Assembly (NCBI GenBank): GCA_008360955.1
Contig: LUCM01007265.1
Location: forward strand, 70,397 to 134,396
Direction: 5' to 3'
Source: Fasciolopsis buskii
Lineage: Eukaryota; Platyhelminthes; Trematoda; Plagiorchiida; Fasciolidae
Length of the DNA: 64,000 bases
Shown here: positions 24,044 to 34,747 of the stretch, in pieces
Numbering within the stretch: position 1 is the stretch's first letter
Layout: each line of letters starts with the position of its first letter
Notes under the pieces: model-generated
Databases searched by the model: none
Seen by the model: the letters and a program-made list of their open reading frames with translations, nothing else
Told to the model about the DNA's origin: nothing
Made by a program: the position numbers and the translations under genes

Positions 24044-25370
24044 TTATGACCAAGGAATCTCTGGAGCGTTGAAGTCGCCCGCTACTAGCTTAGGGCCTGG
24101 AAGGTCGGCATCCACATTAAGCGCGTCAATTTGTGGCAAGAACTCTGACTGATACGTACTTGGGGGGCGGAAGATGCAACTGATCAGTAAGTCCTGATGT
24201 CCGATAGTCACAGTCAGCCAGATGGAATCTTTCAGGTTAATAAAGATAGGATGATTGTACCATGAAGCTGAAAGGGTGTCTCTTGTGTACATGAGACAGC
24301 CTCCCCCGAGTTTATTTATCCTGTCTTTCCTACAAGCTTTGTAACCAATTAAAGCAATGTCTCTGTCAGGGGTATTGTCGGTCAGCTATGTCTCAGTGAT
24401 AAGAACGAAACCATATCTACAGGCACAGCGTGTGCACCTCATTTAGTGTAGAGCGATCATTTAGTAGTAACAGTGAAAATGGCTCAGTATTAGTGGCATG
24501 TGAATGTGGATAACTAGGGCAAATGTCATTATGGGTGTATGATTTCATTTGGGGTGGAAAGTCATTGCGAGACAAGCAAGGAAGAATGGATGTTGGTGGC
24601 AAGGCCTTTGGGTGGTCATGTCCGGTCACGCGTGATTCATAAGCTACGGTAGGTTCCAACCTGTTCATTGGTATAGGCAGTGAGCAACGTGCACTTGTTG
24701 GGCAGTGAAGAGGCTGTGAAACGGTGGTGTAGAGTATGGTAGGGATGAGGACAAAAACCGGATAAAATAAAGGGTATCCTGACGGCACTTGGAGCATATC
24801 AATAAGTGGCAGGATGTTTGAAGGCCTGACATCTAGCTAATTGGAAGCCTCGAGATTTTGTCTGGGAAGGTGGGACAGTAGGTGTTGGCAGGTTGGCTTA
24901 AGCATCGTGTTTACAGGCAATAGATGGCCAGTTAAGGGTAACTCGGAAAAGTGTGGCCTTGTCCAGATTTGTATATGGTTCATACGTCTGTTTGGGGGAA
25001 CAGGTGACGGGCCAGCACTACGGAAATCAGTTTCAGTTCTGGGACGGTAACCAAGGTTGAAGTTATGGTTATTAAATAACGTCGTTGGATGGGTTAACGA
25101 GAGATGGTTTTTAGTGCTTCGGGGTTTGTTTGTGGCGCTGAAATGAGAAGATTGAGCTCTAATGGAGTTAATCATGCCACCTGAAGGGGCTGAGCTATGC
25201 GACCATGGTAAATCTAATGGCACGGTGCTACTGTTTATAGGCTTAACGGGGATCTTAGGAGGTGGAGGGGGTTTAGGTGTTTTACGTGGAACTCTTCTAT
25301 TGAGAAGGGTCGCAACATCGCTGGTTAGCGAAGAGTCGCTTTCCTTGGCGCCAAGCCCATCGTTAGTCAC
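24044..25370 (-). pseudogene. LINE copy 2 Pro/Ser-rich linker and endonuclease (broken)
   Basis: 25370-24837 is a 177-codon frame with a PKPPPPPKIP tract and many Ser/Pro/His residues. 24797-24417 continues as a proline-rich segment and ends in FSLLLLNDRSTLNEV, the start of the endonuclease (consensus LLNARS). 24292-24044 carries the later endonuclease blocks ISCIFRPPSTY and LPGPKLVAGDFNAPEIPW. The ETW-bearing central part is not in an open frame. The linker between RRM and endonuclease is therefore over 1 kb. Confidence 0.75.
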
Positions 25371-25669
25371 TTGAGGACCTGCAGACTGTGGGGGCAGGTT
25401 GGCTTATGATGGTGACCTACAGGTACTGGCCTTGACAATCATACTGTAGAGTGGATGCGGGGTGGAAGGGTGTCTGAGTCTAACTGATCAAGATGACGTT
25501 GTGTTGCTATTGCCTAGCCGGGGTGTTTGGGAGGGGGCCGAAATGGAGGGGTTAGCTCGATATTTCTAGGTCTACCAAGGTAGAGCGTGAACCGGTGGAC
25601 GGTATTGGCTCTAATGAATTTCTCTTAGGCCGACGAACGGGCGAATGTTTTGGAGAAACAATGCCCGTT

Positions 25670-26446
25670 TTAGACCACTCCACTGTAACGGGCCGTGCAA
25701 CGTTTGGTGGTGGCATCTTGGAAATCACATGCGTGTGACTGGGGTCGTGCGAAGTGTTGGCGGAAATTTCCCTCTGGAGAGGTGTTTTGTCTATGGTTAT
25801 TTTTGTTTTTAAGCGATGTAGTTGCAGCAGTAACGCTTTGCTTGCTGATGAAGAGCTTTGCTAGAATCTTTTTCTGGAACTGAACAATGATGGGGTAACT
25901 ATGACGCTGTGTCCACTTCCGCAGCCTCGTCACTATACACGGTATGTGCGCCACGCCGCTAGCCGCCTTGAGTTGATGTCTAAGGCCGTTCATAGCAATA
26001 AGATCAGGGATGTTCAAGACAATAACGTTACATGACCTGTCCACTCTACTTGATGTTTCGGGCGCCAGCACATCCAGAAAACTGCCAGCGGCCACCAGGT
26101 CATGGTTGTCCAGCCGTGTTGCGGCGTCGATGAGGTGAGAAAGGGGTGCAAGCTTTGAGATATTGCGCTCCAAATTGTTAACATGATCCATTAAATTGGA
26201 TAATCTTCTTTCGAATATTTTTGCCCTGTCATGGGTTTCATCCACTAGGTCATTGAGTACTACAGAGCACTGGCTCATTGTTCCCGAACGAGGGTCAACT
26301 TTGGAGCGTCTTGTGGAGTTAGTTGCGCGAAAACTGTCATTGGCGCATCTGGTTTGCTGCTGAACACCACCAGCCATTCTGCTCTTACTTGGAACGCTGC
26401 CAGTGGAGACTGTTGGTGGTACCAGAGCCACAGGGCCACCCATCAA
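25670..26446 (-). pseudogene. LINE copy 2 ORF1, RRM-like nucleic-acid-binding protein
   Basis: A 258-codon open frame, the longest in the window. Residues about 60-100 look like a coiled coil (ERRLSNLMDHVNNLERNISKL). Residues about 137-203 resemble the RRM-like core of LINE ORF1 proteins, starting RSCNVIVLNIPDL and ending YPIIVQFQKKILAKLFISK. The C-terminus is basic (KNKNNHRQ) and may bind RNA. ORF1 products coat the LINE transcript to form the transposition particle. This frame could be nearly intact even though the downstream ORF2 is dead. No zinc knuckles are seen. Confidence 0.7.
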
Positions 26447-27164
26447 ACCGGAAATACCGGATATGCGAAGTGGCCGTAGTGGCCGCCTGGTAAAGCGGTC
26501 CGTTTGTTTTTCGACATCGTTGTTATTTTCACATCCGTTTGTTTATTACTGTTCCATGTGTAACTGCATTAAAATAAGTGACGGAATAACAGAAGTTTGT
26601 TGCGTTAATTTATGTGCCGATGGGCATGTCATGTACATGTCATCGACAGGGGCTGCATGGAAGTCAATCATCCATCGGGGCTCAAAAGCACCGTTTCTAC
26701 AAGATTTTGTTTTGGCTTCTCAGAAGAACTCTGGGACTGAGGCGGCTCCAAAGACCACGGTAGGACAACCATTGTTCTTATGGTGGGAATCATGTATGCA
26801 ACAGCAAACGAGGAGTACCTTAGGTCAGACGCTCATCTTCAACCCAATCTGGAGATGACTCTGGATGAATGCGGGACCCTTAGTTGTGGAACGTGGTCAG
26901 TTCAAGCGTTTTGACCGACTTACGTCAGGCGGGCGGTGTGCGGGCGCAAGTAGGTCGGGGGAACACACCCTCTGCCTTCATCTCATAATGGTGTTTTTTA
27001 AGATTGAGCGTCCGGCTCACTTTCGACTCCCAGCAAACGACACCCACAAAACCAAAACTGTATCGGCCCATTTTTTTCCATCGACGAGCAATACCGATGC
27101 ATCTACCAACCTCTGGATGGTTCTGTATGGTCCCAATGAAATAGCTTTTTTTAAATATAATATA
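26447..27164. other. Stretch between LINE copy 2 and repeat copy C
   Basis: Contains 151- and 120-codon plus-strand frames (26403-26858 and 26865-27227) without recognisable domains; the first overlaps the LINE in antisense. It may include LINE 5' untranslated sequence. Confidence 0.35.
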
Positions 27165-27460
27165 GTGTACATTTCTCTTCATCCGAGAGGCATTCGCAGG
27201 GCAAATTCAAAATTTATACAAGAATGACACGGTGGAGACACGGTAAACTAAACCCAGACGTGAAGATGCAATGTGTCTGTGCTCTAATGAACATAACCTG
27301 CAATTCAATAGGATAAACACGAGCTTTCGAGCTTTTGAGCCAAAGCTCAATGATTCTTTTCTAAGACATTTTGGAGCTGTTTATCAATGACGCACTGCTG
27401 GACAATCCATGTTTAATGGCATCGATGGTGCGCATCGCCGGCGCGAAATCTGGCGGGGTA
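27165..27460 (+). repeat. Unidentified dispersed repeat, copy C (diverged)
   Basis: Same order of blocks as copy A from about 11740 to 12018: ATTTCTC...GAG..ATTCGCAGG, GTGGAGACACGGTAAAC, GATGCAATGTG, an AAAGCTCAATGATTC segment and GGTGCGCATCGCCGGCGCGAAATCTGGC. More diverged than copies A and B. The first of the two 141-bp sub-units is not recognisable. Confidence 0.6.
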
Positions 27461-27829
27461 ACAATTGTGGACGTAGCGATGTAGCCGTGTTACTGAAAAT
27501 CAAGAGTTATGAGGGTTTTGACGGAACGGTCATGTTTTCCGAGCATATGGATCGTCTGACGCAAATCCTTCATTCACCGTAACTGCTAAATACCAACTGT
27601 TCTCCCCGCGAGAACTGGTAACAGTGGAGCTAAATGTCAGCTGTTATTAGTTTGCAGCTTGGTGAAAAGGTGATGAATCAGAAGATGCGAAGCCGGGAGG
27701 ATGGCACTGATGTTATTTTCTTCAGAAAAACTAGAAAACATGTATTTAGCATGGCAAACCCGAAAGAATAATGGCTGTAATAGTGAAAATAACCTTTATA
27801 TATCTTCTATTTTTGTTGTGGCTGCGAAA
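27461..27829. other. Non-coding stretch
   Basis: No open frame of note. It may be further diverged sequence of repeat copy C, but alignment by eye fails here. Confidence 0.4.
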
Positions 27830-28330
27830 TTGAAAATGTATATAAATATCTGTTTGCCCGATGACTGATAAAAAGATGTCTATGTATATTTACAGATGCA
27901 TACAAATATATCTGAACACACGTGTGCCCACCACGGTGATGTAAGATTTATATACATTTTTGCTCCGCAATCCTAACAAATTTAGTCGGAGAAGTTCAGC
28001 GTATATCTATTTCATATATATATTTATAGCGGGAAATATATGCATACAAATAGATATATACATCCGTCTGTACATACATATACAAATATGCATGTATAAA
28101 TATATATATGTATATCTATTAGTATATAATTGATTTTGCGTTTTATGGGATTTGGATATGAAAAATTATCTGGTACCTAATTTCGACAAGTTAGTGCAAA
28201 AACGTAACATATATATGTGTGTGCACATTAGACAAACACATACAAATGTATATGTCTAAATTGATATATATATATATATCTATAAATACATATATAAAGA
28301 TCTATATATATATATCTATGGATGGTTCCA
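27830..28330. repeat. AT-rich low-complexity tract with TA and TATACATA runs
   Basis: Dense in TATATA, ATACATA and ATCTATA words, with a pure TA run near 28264-28279. Open frames here are simple-sequence artefacts rich in Tyr, Ile and Lys. Such tracts are common microsatellite expansions and may form unpaired or cruciform DNA. Confidence 0.8.
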
Positions 28331-29049
28331 TTATACATACATATGAAATACGTTGCTGCACCAACATTTATAAGTTATTTAATAAACAAATGTTCATACA
28401 CATTTGTTGCCCCAGGTGGGAAGTCTATATATACGTATAGAACGTTGCTCCATAATGGAAACATACATGGATATAGCAATTTATTTCAACCTATACAGTG
28501 ATTCCTCACAATGTGACACGCATTATTTTCTTGTCCTTCGCCTAATCTGAAAATATATGCATATGTCCTTCAACCCCTTAATCCTACGATATATGTATAT
28601 ATTGCAGTTTGACCCGTAACGGAATTATACTAACCTTAGATGCCCGACGGAAAAACGTACGACCACTCTAGCAGCCCCGGGCCATGTCTAACTCCATCTG
28701 TCTTTAACCAGGTATATATGGCTAACGACACTCGTGAGCATCTCTAGACCAACGCAAGTCTATGTCTGCAACAGCATACACTTCATACATTTCCATGCGT
28801 ATGGTAAACTAGTTCCACTTTTGGTGGACGAATGAGCACCGAAACCCTCATTTTGTTGCGCACTTGGAAGAAGACTCACGTGCCAACAACCTAGTGCACG
28901 CAATGAAGCCACCACAGAAATAAGCGATTTCGGAAATCGGTGCCAGTAATCAAATGGTCGCGGCCCATAGGGGTTCGTGGTGGCATTCACGTCAATCCCG
29001 TCTCTCCGGCGGTCCTCGTTCCTTGCACCTCTGTTGCCTTCCGCGGGCT
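28331..29049. other. Stretch next to the MULE element
   Basis: AT-rich at first, then of mixed composition from about 28.65 kb. The minus strand of 28760-29083 is open for 107 codons without known motifs and may be the 3' end of the MULE-like gene. No terminal inverted repeat was identified. Confidence 0.35.
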
Positions 29050-29108
29050 CTAGGGTCCTCTTCCTCCTCTTCGTCCATCCCACGTCGTCCTGGGCTCTTT
29101 AGTTCTAC

Positions 29109-29142
29109 CTGCAATGGAAATAGGGAATATTACTATTATTAC
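29109..29142 (-). other. Possible 34-bp intron downstream of the SWIM region
   Basis: Minus strand starts GTAATAATAG and ends TTTCCATTGCAG. Removal joins ...LHLCVLPISTRQ to VELKSPGRRGMDEEEED and gives a longer acidic/basic C-terminal frame. The splice signals are good, but the protein it would join is not recognised. Confidence 0.35.
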
Positions 29143-29408
29143 TTGTCTTGTGCTGATGGGCAATACGCACAGATGTAAACCTCTTGGCCCAAGTAGTTGG
29201 CACAATGCGAGTGAATCCAACGTTGGAATAGGTCGCATTGCACCCATTCGGTTGCTTTAACGAAGTCCACCACGGGCTGTTGCAGTCTGCAGACGTCTCA
29301 TGGGTCTTATTTAATTGAACATGGTGGCCGAGATTGCCTAAGTTTCTTCATCTTCTGCAGTCTGTGGCTAGCGGAAGTCATGGCTGAGTGCTTCCTAAAG
29401 TTTACTTA

Positions 29409-29642
29409 CTATAAAGGAGCACCAACGCGCTGTATATCAACGTCGTCGGTATCCCTGAGAGCAAAGGAAGTCCTACGTTTAGAAGACCTAGGCAACGGAA
29501 CGGATGAGGACCTGCTGGGAATCAGTTTAACCGTCTTCCTAATTCTCTGTGTCCCGTTACTGCGAACGTTGTTACTGACGAATGCACCAATCTGCGTGGT
29601 CCTCTGTGTCATCACGGCAAATTCTTCACTTGTCGCTATCAA
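29409..29642 (-). pseudogene. Possible C-terminal part of the MULE protein
   Basis: A 77-codon frame rich in Ser, Arg and Thr directly downstream of the SWIM finger, on the same strand. No motif is recognised, and position is the only reason to connect it with the transposase. The plus strand of the same stretch is also open (29380-29715, 111 codons, hydrophobic), which is most likely a shadow. Confidence 0.3.
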
Positions 29643-29781
29643 CGTGGCAATATTTTACAGTTGCTGTAACAAACGCCCGGATGCTTCTACACTTACAGTC
29701 GATGAAGACACGTAAATGTCCTGGCAAGCGTCGGCAAAGGGGACATCTTACCTTCTTTAGTGATAGGTGAATGTCCCTCCG

Positions 29782-31695
29782 CTATGCTACAGTCCTTCTC
29801 GGGTGAGGGCGATGGGCGTGTGCGACCCTCATCTTCGTACCCCATATGCATACTGAAAGTCTCCCGGCGTCATACTTAAGGAAAAAGCTAACACGCAATT
29901 TGTGGTTGCATGGTAACAGCCACCGATTCCGGAAAGTGCAATTGCAGGACGGCTGAACGCCCATCAATACACATGCGCCGCAGGATTTAGAACAACCTAC
30001 TTCCAAGACACACTAACCTCCTGAAGTTAAACTAACTTGTGCACTTCTAGGTGTGCGTCAATTGCACTCCTTGCAAACTGATTAATTCTACTTAGAAGGG
30101 TGGCATACACTTCTAAACCGCTGGATGCGAGATAACTAACCAGAAATTCCCTAATAACGCGGCAACGCCTAGCCCCGTCTAACTATTCCGTGCGTCGCAT
30201 TATTAGCGGTAAAATATCAAAAAGGGTAGATCTCATTGAGAGACCACGCGTTAAATGTCTGTTTCTTACTTCCTCCCTATTGTCGTAAATATGCCAACAT
30301 TTGTTGACCAATTATTTTGCCCACATTGCCTCATACGGCAGCCACGCACGTTGATGATACGTAAGTGCCGACGGAAAACGAACGCCTATTACAGCCTTAA
30401 ACTTATCAAAGTCAACGTTGGTGGACGCAAACACCAAACTCCGCATCCACTGATGAATACGCTTCCCGTCCCTTTCTACATTTACTGGAAAACTACGGAC
30501 GTGAGGGCATGAAACCGATAAAAGATTACCCCAGCTTCAGAGTAGACAGCTTGAAAGGCGTTCGACTGCGCCAAGCTGCGGTCGACCATTATCGTCTTAA
30601 CCTTATCAGTTGCTGGCAACATATCCTTCATGACAAAAATCGCCTTGCGGCAGCTTGCTCCATTTTTGTTAGGGAGCAGAGCAGAAAAAAATGAGCAACC
30701 TAACCCACTATCGTTTACCACCATGGCATGCCAAAGTACGTACCCACCGCAGTTAAACTGGTGGGTCGCCTCTGCTAACAGTAATTCGCAGCACGATCGG
30801 CTAAATGCCGAGCACTGTCTGGTACGAAAAATGCAAACACAACCCTACCCTCCCGTTTTAGTAACCTAGAACTGACTTTTCCGCGCAATAAGTCTCTAAC
30901 GCAAATGACGTCGTTTCGGTCATCAGTTAACCGGAACTTACGGCTGAGACCTTTTATGTCCCGAACAGTAACAAGACGGTTGAACGTCTCCCGGGCGCAT
31001 CTGCGAACCTCCCTCGCATTGCCAAAATTTTCATTACGCTCACTAGGTGCGCTTCCTGCTCTGCGGTTAGCTTACGATTGCGCGCGCAATAGGAGACCGA
31101 TGAAAGGAATAGTTGTGTTGGAGACAACGTCGAACCACTTGGTGTATCCTACTATCTGCACGCAAAGTGACGAAGGCTTGGCGATTGATATTTGGAAGTC
31201 TGCAAATAAATATTAATTGAAAAGATAACAGACTTACCGACGACCAATCTGGCTTCTGCGACGCTTGCGCATGCGGCAATATGTCACGCGATAATATGGG
31301 AAAGAGAAGGGAGGGGATCGCGAATGTTGTCGGAGCCAATTTCCGAAGCTAACACTGTGATATGTGTATAATGATGTGAGCATCTTATGCTGGAAAACAA
31401 TAAAATCACATTCAGAATCGAAAAATCTACCATAAAACGGACGGACATAGCGTGAAATCAATTTGAAATAATCTATATAGGCAGCAATCGCGTCCATACG
31501 AACAGCCATGTCGGCCATGCGAGCGCAAATGACGTAGTTTCCGTTGTAACATGGATTTATGCCCAAAATCATCTGTTTAAACAATAAGCAGGTAGAGAAG
31601 ATCAACATTTCCATGATTTCCGAAAATTCCACAACAGCATGGTTATTCCATTTTCCCAACAAATCTCCTATGGCTTCACAGCAGCGACTTTTCAA
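29782..31695 (-). pseudogene. MULE transposase with SWIM domain (broken)
   Basis: Cut-and-paste transposase of the MULE superfamily. N-terminus at 31695-31238 (ends YYRVTYCRMRKRRRSQIGRR) is spliced across a 38-bp intron to 31199-31067, with VVRRCLQHNYSF matching the usual LEHNH block. After a frameshift come NRKLTAEQEAHL and then TFNRLVTVRDIKGL, the typical T-x-DI segment. The catalytic core at about 30787-30482 reads LLAEATHQFNCGGYVLWH, then MKDMLPATDKVKTIMVDRS and a FHA end. The first Asp (normally DATH) is Glu (30770-30772), the second Asp is present in VDRS (30581-30583), and the usual C in CxFH is Tyr. The SWIM finger CNC-x9-CNH is at 29902-29946. Dead copy. Confidence 0.82.
31200..31237 (-). 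other. 38-bp intron in the MULE transposase gene
   Basis: Begins GTAAGTCTG and ends TTTATTTGCAG on the minus strand, an excellent match to both splice signals. Without removal, the frame stops at the second codon of the intron (TAA). Removing it joins SQIGRR to LPNINRQAFVTLRAD in one frame. Confidence 0.82.
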
Positions 31696-32518
31696 CGTGG
31701 AAGTTTCGACATTATTGGGTTATCTGGTGAAGATGAGGACGGACATGGATTTGATAACCGGACGGAGTTGAGTCAAAACCGCAATGAGGTGAATGGAGAA
31801 AGATAGTTAAAAACATTCAATGGTCTAAGCAACGCGTAAGATAACACAACGAGTAACCGTCAAGGTTGCATCAAACAATTAACGGGAATACAATATATGA
31901 AGAATTGTGGACGGAGAAACAATTGAATTCATAATACTGGTCACTAGACGTATACGCCTGGGAGCGGACTGTGATGGGTAGCGGGGAGAAAATGGGTACT
32001 TGTAAGAAATAGAATCGATCCTTAAATAAACTTGACATGAATGGCCTGTGTTGTCCTTGTTTACTAACGGAGATCATGGTGTTCTGTTGAGGTGGGGGTC
32101 TGGAGGTTCGGGGATTACACAGCATTTCAATAGTGTTAGTGCCAGCCTTTTGGCCAGTCGCGGTGGTATGTTGCACAAGCGAGTCAGAAGTCCGCGTGGC
32201 GTGGACAGATTTTTTATATATGAAACTAGGCTGGGTACTTAAGGGAAAAGAGTCTACCTCATTCGGGTCAGCAGTTACGGGAAATCAAAATGAGTAGGTA
32301 GGAAGAATAAAGGGAACCTCGAAAACGTTCTTTAATGAAATGTCCCCGAAGAGAAAAACTAGTTCCCGTAATACCCAGCAAAAGACAGGAACCTTTATGT
32401 TGTCTGAGAAAGCAAAGGACAAAGGAATCTATGGATAAAGTAACCAGGGATAAGAAGACCGATATAAGGAGGGTTTATCGCGGTTAAAGCTGCCATAGAG
32501 TCCAGTATCCTTCTGCTA
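31696..32518. other. Stretch between MULE and LINE copy 3
   Basis: A minus-strand frame of 101 codons at 31871-32176 has no known motif. It may be 3' untranslated sequence of LINE copy 3 or flanking DNA. Confidence 0.35.
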
Positions 32519-34532
32519 TCACGGACCATAATATAATTTAGGGTTGATGGCTGAGATCCAAGTTTTAGGGATTTTACTGTAGTGACTGCTCAAATCCTTA
32601 ACAAACTTCGTACTCCCGAGTCTCTTTGAAATACTGGTCGTATATTCGAATAAGGGTGCCAGCTTGGGATTAAGACGATTATCAAACAGTAGAGAAATAG
32701 AGGCATCATCCGACCCAAGGTTAATCGCGTGAAAAGAAATTGGACCAAGAAGTTGTGCTAAAAGTCTAGGTGGCCTTCGAAGGCTTGGTCTAGACTGATG
32801 TTGGTCCAAGTTTGGCTGAGAAATGGGGATATGTTGTGAAATTTGGACAATGAAATTTTGAGTTGTGTTAGCTCTGGCAGGACCGGACATGGTGCTTTTA
32901 TCTATTCCATTAGGCAGATTAAACAATTGTGAAGAACTTTGACCTAAAAGACATTTTAGAAGGCGGTGTTCCAAAGGAAAACGGTCGATTCCTAAGAGGT
33001 AAAACACTCATTAGCGAATCGAATGGGGTTTCCAGCGGTGTGCTGCCTACAATAGGAGCTGGAAAAGCAATGTGAGTTTGCTTCAGCTAGGACGTAACCA
33101 AAGGGTCCAAATTGTAGCAACTCGCATCGTCCTCTGTAACTGAAGCTTGATTTTGGACAGAGAAGTTTCTCTGTGAAGGCCTGTTGTACTTTTTTCCATT
33201 GCAACAAGATCAACTCTGAGCATACTTGAGAAAATTGTCGGATGGTACTCCAGTTGCGGTCTGCAATGTGATTTGTATACCATCAACCTCCATCTTGGGG
33301 TGCTGAATGTTTTAACGATGAGGCCATTATTCCTGCTTGCGTTTGCGATTTGGAAATTAGCTTGTCCCTGGAAGTTGAAGGAGGAGGAGTATTGTAGACC
33401 TAGATCTTTTGTACAGCAAGTGGCTAGTATTGCGAGACGGTTTATAAAGAGCCTATCCGAGGAAACGTGACGCTTACAGGCAAGAACAGCACTCTTAGTA
33501 GCAGCGAATGTCATCGCCCATTGTCTGCACCACGTCTAATGAGTTTAAATCCTCCAAGACGTTGGCAAACATTGGGTTGAAGGAGATGGCTCGAAGGAAT
33601 AGACTATCGTGATGTCGTCGGCGAATAATGTGTGCCTTGGCATATTGCTTGAAAGACTTGGTTCTTTTTCAGTAGGGGCCGAGGACATTACCTTGTATCA
33701 CACCGCTAGCGATTGGCTGGGAGTGGTATAAGGTTACATTGATACTGACTACTTGGGAGCAGTAAGAGAGATAGGAGGTTAACCAAGAGTAGAGCGGATC
33801 TGCCAAGCCAAGGGATCTCATTTTTAGTAACAACCATTCATTGGACTTATGATCAAACGCTTTGGTCATGTCAAGAAAGATTACTATAATGGCATTATTC
33901 TTATCGACATTTGGGGGAACAGATCAAAAAATGTAAAGTTGCATGAGATAAAAGATCTAGGCTTTAGAGAACCATGTTGGAATTCACCACTTATTTGCTG
34001 GTCGTGAGAAAGTCAATAAGCTGGCCCTCGAAAACTCTCTTCGTGATTCTGGCCAGGATGAGTGCTTGGTTTATTGAACGGCAAGTTTGTGGATCGTACA
34101 TTGGTCCATTTTTTGGGAAGGGACAATGGTGGAAACTTTCCACGGAGTGGGAAATACCCCAGTTGACATGGGGCAGTACATAGGTTTACCAAAAAGAAGT
34201 GCAATGCTGGGTTCGCCGAAGCGGAATAGAGCACCTGTTACGCCGTCTGGGCCAAATCGGTAAAATGGTTTGATGGCAGAGAGAGCCTGTTCTATTTTTT
34301 CTGCACTAAACACGATGGACGAAAGTGTTTGATCTGTTGGCCTAGGGACGATGGGTAAATTGGTGGCGATGTCGGTAATGAGGGTGGAGGAGAAGTATGA
34401 GGTAAAAGCCTCGGCAATTTCCTTCGGATCATCGAGCTGATGGCTGTTGTGTATGATGTACAGAGGGGTACTAGATTTATTGCGGAAGGTGAGGGACCGC
34501 AGAAGTCTGGGAACAAGCCGGCCGGGATTCAA
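32519..34532 (-). pseudogene. LINE copy 3 reverse transcriptase and C-terminal region (broken)
   Basis: 34532-34071: region before the palm (IAEAFTSYFSSTLITD, FYRFGPDGVTGALFRF, TPWKVSTIVP). 33869-33669: MTKAFDH and SGVIQGNVLGP, motifs A and B. 33602-33625: the FADDITIV catalytic motif, intact but in a frame that soon stops. 33514-33083: thumb (TKDLGLQYSSSFNF, CRPQLEYHPTIFSS, VAMEKSTTG). 33007-32519: start of the C-terminal block (LGIDRFPLEHRLLKC) followed by poorly conserved sequence. Not functional. Confidence 0.85.
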
Positions 34533-34747
34533 CCGCCGAAGGGCAGTTTGTTCCTGCTTGCAGATTTGGTCCTCGGATGCAGCAAGCAGGTAGTTTGAGA
34601 ATCGATTTAACCTCAGTAATATGGAGAAGTCTATGGTTTGCGTGTAGGCATTCTGCAGTTCAAGAATCTTCTTTTCATATTTGTAGGTTTTGCTTTTTGC
34701 ATTGGCCGGGGTTGGGCTGTGTGAGGAATGAGGCCGTTAATTTTCGA

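Larger units (their letters stand above)
21793..26446 (-). mobile_element. Decayed CR1/jockey-type LINE, copy 2, with ORF1
   Basis: The most complete copy. Reading the minus strand it has an ORF1 with coiled coil and RRM-like domain, a long Pro/Ser-rich linker, endonuclease, reverse transcriptase and C-terminal region, all broken by stops and frameshifts. The C-terminal block (SAPQVRNNFPYGLR, RNNFFIIKYSSLWNKLPLHLR) and LPGPKLVAGDFNAP are closely related to copy 1. Orientation is the same as copies 1 and 3. Ends were set from coding evidence; untranslated regions probably extend further. Confidence 0.87.
29050..31695 (-). mobile_element. Decayed MULE-type DNA transposon (Mutator-like)
   Basis: The minus strand carries, in order, an N-terminal basic/cysteine region, a helical region, a DDE transposase core and a SWIM zinc finger, which is the standard architecture of Mutator-like transposases. 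Frameshifts and stops interrupt it, and it has at least one spliceosomal micro-intron. Left and right ends were taken from coding signal only; terminal inverted repeats and a 9-bp or so target duplication were not found by eye. It lies between LINE copies 2 and 3, same strand. Confidence 0.78.

Noticed and set aside
23712..24152. 146-codon plus-strand frame
   Set aside because: It runs antisense to the endonuclease and reverse transcriptase remains of LINE copy 2 and has no motif.
28219..28440. 73-codon frame rich in Tyr, Ile and Lys
   Set aside because: It is a translation of TA and TATACATA simple repeats.
29380..29715. 111-codon hydrophobic plus-strand frame resembling a membrane protein
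   Set aside because: It lies antisense to the MULE gene, and the hydrophobic look comes from the complement of a Ser/Arg-rich frame.
30905..30940. Hammerhead-ribozyme-like CTGATGA...GAAAC on the minus strand
   Set aside because: There is no room for stem II between the core boxes, and the segment is part of the MULE reading frame.
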